This document shows positions 5,650 through 6,025 of a stretch of 6,025 nucleotides of DNA, one piece after another. Under the pieces are notes generated by a model that was given only the letters and a program-made list of their open reading frames with translations, was not told the origin of the DNA and searched no databases. Numbering within the stretch: the first letter of the stretch is position 1; the number at the start of each line of letters is the position of its first letter. The translations under genes and the position numbers were made by a program. The stretch is from Phycisphaerales bacterium (GTDB taxonomy: Bacteria; Planctomycetota; Phycisphaerae; Phycisphaerales; SM1A02): NCBI GenBank assembly GCA_007125255.1, contig SLDM01000131.1, forward strand, positions 1 through 6,025, given 5' to 3'.

Positions 5650-5805
5650 GAAATGCGTGGGGCGCTGGGGCGTCTTGAGCGTGTGGATGTGCCGGACGTA
5701 CTCGCTGAGAAGCTCCGGCAGCGGCGTGCGGCTCGGGAGCGCGTTCTCGCCGCCGGCGGCGAGGGCGGACTCGAGAGCGCGCGTGGCATGATCTCCAGAT
5801 TCCAC
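5647..5805 (-). CDS. Short hypothetical protein or frameshifted gene fragment
   Basis: From a GTG at 5805 the frame encodes 52 residues ending ELLSEYVRHIHTLKTPQRPTHF in part (EYVRHIHTLKTP, then THF). By eye, third codon positions are almost all G or C across 5780-5650, more than on the opposite strand, which suggests real coding sequence. The start is poorly supported: no Shine-Dalgarno precedes the GTG. The same frame is open upstream across the whole 5825-6000 region, but there it shadows the better-supported coiled-coil frame. A +1 shift near 5827 would join the two into one longer protein. It is therefore either a small downstream gene 19 nt after its neighbour, or the remnant of a split gene cut short where it meets the sigma gene. 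The product is not recognised. It has no signal peptide or membrane segment. Confidence 0.4.
   Translation of the reverse strand: MESGDHATRALESALAAGGENALPSRTPLPELLSEYVRHIHTLKTPQRPTHF
5746..5763. repeat. Perfect 18-bp GC-rich palindrome
   Basis: CTCGCCGCCGGCGGCGAG reads the same on both strands with no spacer. It falls inside the short minus-strand frame, where it encodes LAAGGE. It could stall or terminate transcripts coming from either side, but it may simply reflect GC-rich codons. Confidence 0.4.
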
Positions 5806-5824
5806 TCTGTCCGATTGCTCACGA

Positions 5825-6025
5825 TCAATCGTCTTCCTGCTGTTCTCGCACTCGCTCGCGGTGATACTCTTCGGCTTCCTGCTCCAGCCGGTCGCGATTT
5901 CTATCGATCCAGGCGTCAATCCGCTCGATGCGCAGTTCGAGTTCCGCCTGTTGCTTCTCGGCGACTTCGGCTTCGAACTCGCGAAGTTTCGTGTCGTCAC
6001 CGGTCTCGCGGGCCTCTCGTCGCAG
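5825..6025 (-). CDS. C-terminus of a charged coiled-coil protein (N-terminus beyond right edge)
   Basis: The frame enters from the right edge at a codon boundary and is open for 66 codons to a TGA at 5827-5825. The visible chain is very rich in Glu and Arg with heptad-like spacing: KLREFEAEVAEKQQAELELR, then IERIDAWIDRN, then RLEQEAEEYHRERVREQQ, ending EDD. This predicts a long alpha-helix or coiled coil and a soluble protein; Cys is absent. Amino-acid composition and codon choice look coding, unlike the alternative frame over the same bases that reads Ser/Arg-rich. The gene starts outside the window, so family and length cannot be told. It is followed after 19 nt by a short frame on the same strand, or is joined to it by a frameshift. 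Confidence 0.65.
   Translation of the reverse strand: MRREARETGDDTKLREFEAEVAEKQQAELELRIERIDAWIDRNRDRLEQEAEEYHRERVREQQEDD

Overview
The window looks like chromosomal DNA from a planctomycete, possibly of the Phycisphaerae type. This is inferred from gene content, not from a marker gene. The clues are secreted proteins ending in dockerin-like 'GDLNDDGVV...D' repeats, cohesin-like and HYR modules, a cysteine-rich repeat of the 'CVCAIDPFCCD' kind, and an ECF sigma factor of the TIGR02999 / Sigma70_ECF type that is abundant in Planctomycetes and Acidobacteria. I see no rRNA, tRNA, CRISPR array, transposase or recognisable defence system.

Layout. Three genes for exported proteins read leftward on the minus strand. 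(1) 4400-3603: a 265-residue protein with a signal peptide, one cohesin-like domain and a C-terminal pair of dockerin repeats. (2) 2797-686: a 703-residue protein with a signal peptide, an unrecognised N-terminal region, a cohesin-like domain, an HYR domain, a second unrecognised beta-rich stretch and three dockerin-like calcium loops. (3) 538 to beyond the left edge: a signal peptide followed by near-identical 62-residue cysteine-rich repeats, of which about two and a half are visible. All three chosen starts have good Shine-Dalgarno sequences, and in two cases this shortens the longest possible frame. Gaps of about 0.8 kb and 0.15 kb separate the three genes and hold hairpins and short repeats, so they are more likely separate transcription units than one tight operon.

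To the right, 4401-5109 is a non-coding stretch with small repeats and a possible promoter. It leads into the only plus-strand gene, a 178-residue ECF sigma factor (5110-5646). No anti-sigma factor or protein kinase lies next to it inside the window. Two further minus-strand reading frames come in from the right edge: the 66-residue, highly charged coiled-coil C-terminus of a gene that starts outside the window (6025-5825), and a short frame (5805-5647) that looks coding by its third-position GC. The short frame ends on a TGATCA palindrome that also supplies the sigma gene's stop codon. These two frames may be one gene split by a frameshift.

How the genes may work together: two neighbouring exported proteins carry both a cohesin-like and a dockerin-like module on the same chain, next to an exported disulfide-rich repeat protein. 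This suggests a calcium-dependent extracellular or cell-surface assembly, but nothing in the sequence proves interaction or links the sigma factor to these genes. Most of the window is ordinary for this lineage. The most unusual parts are the cysteine-rich tandem repeat gene and the split-looking locus at the right edge.
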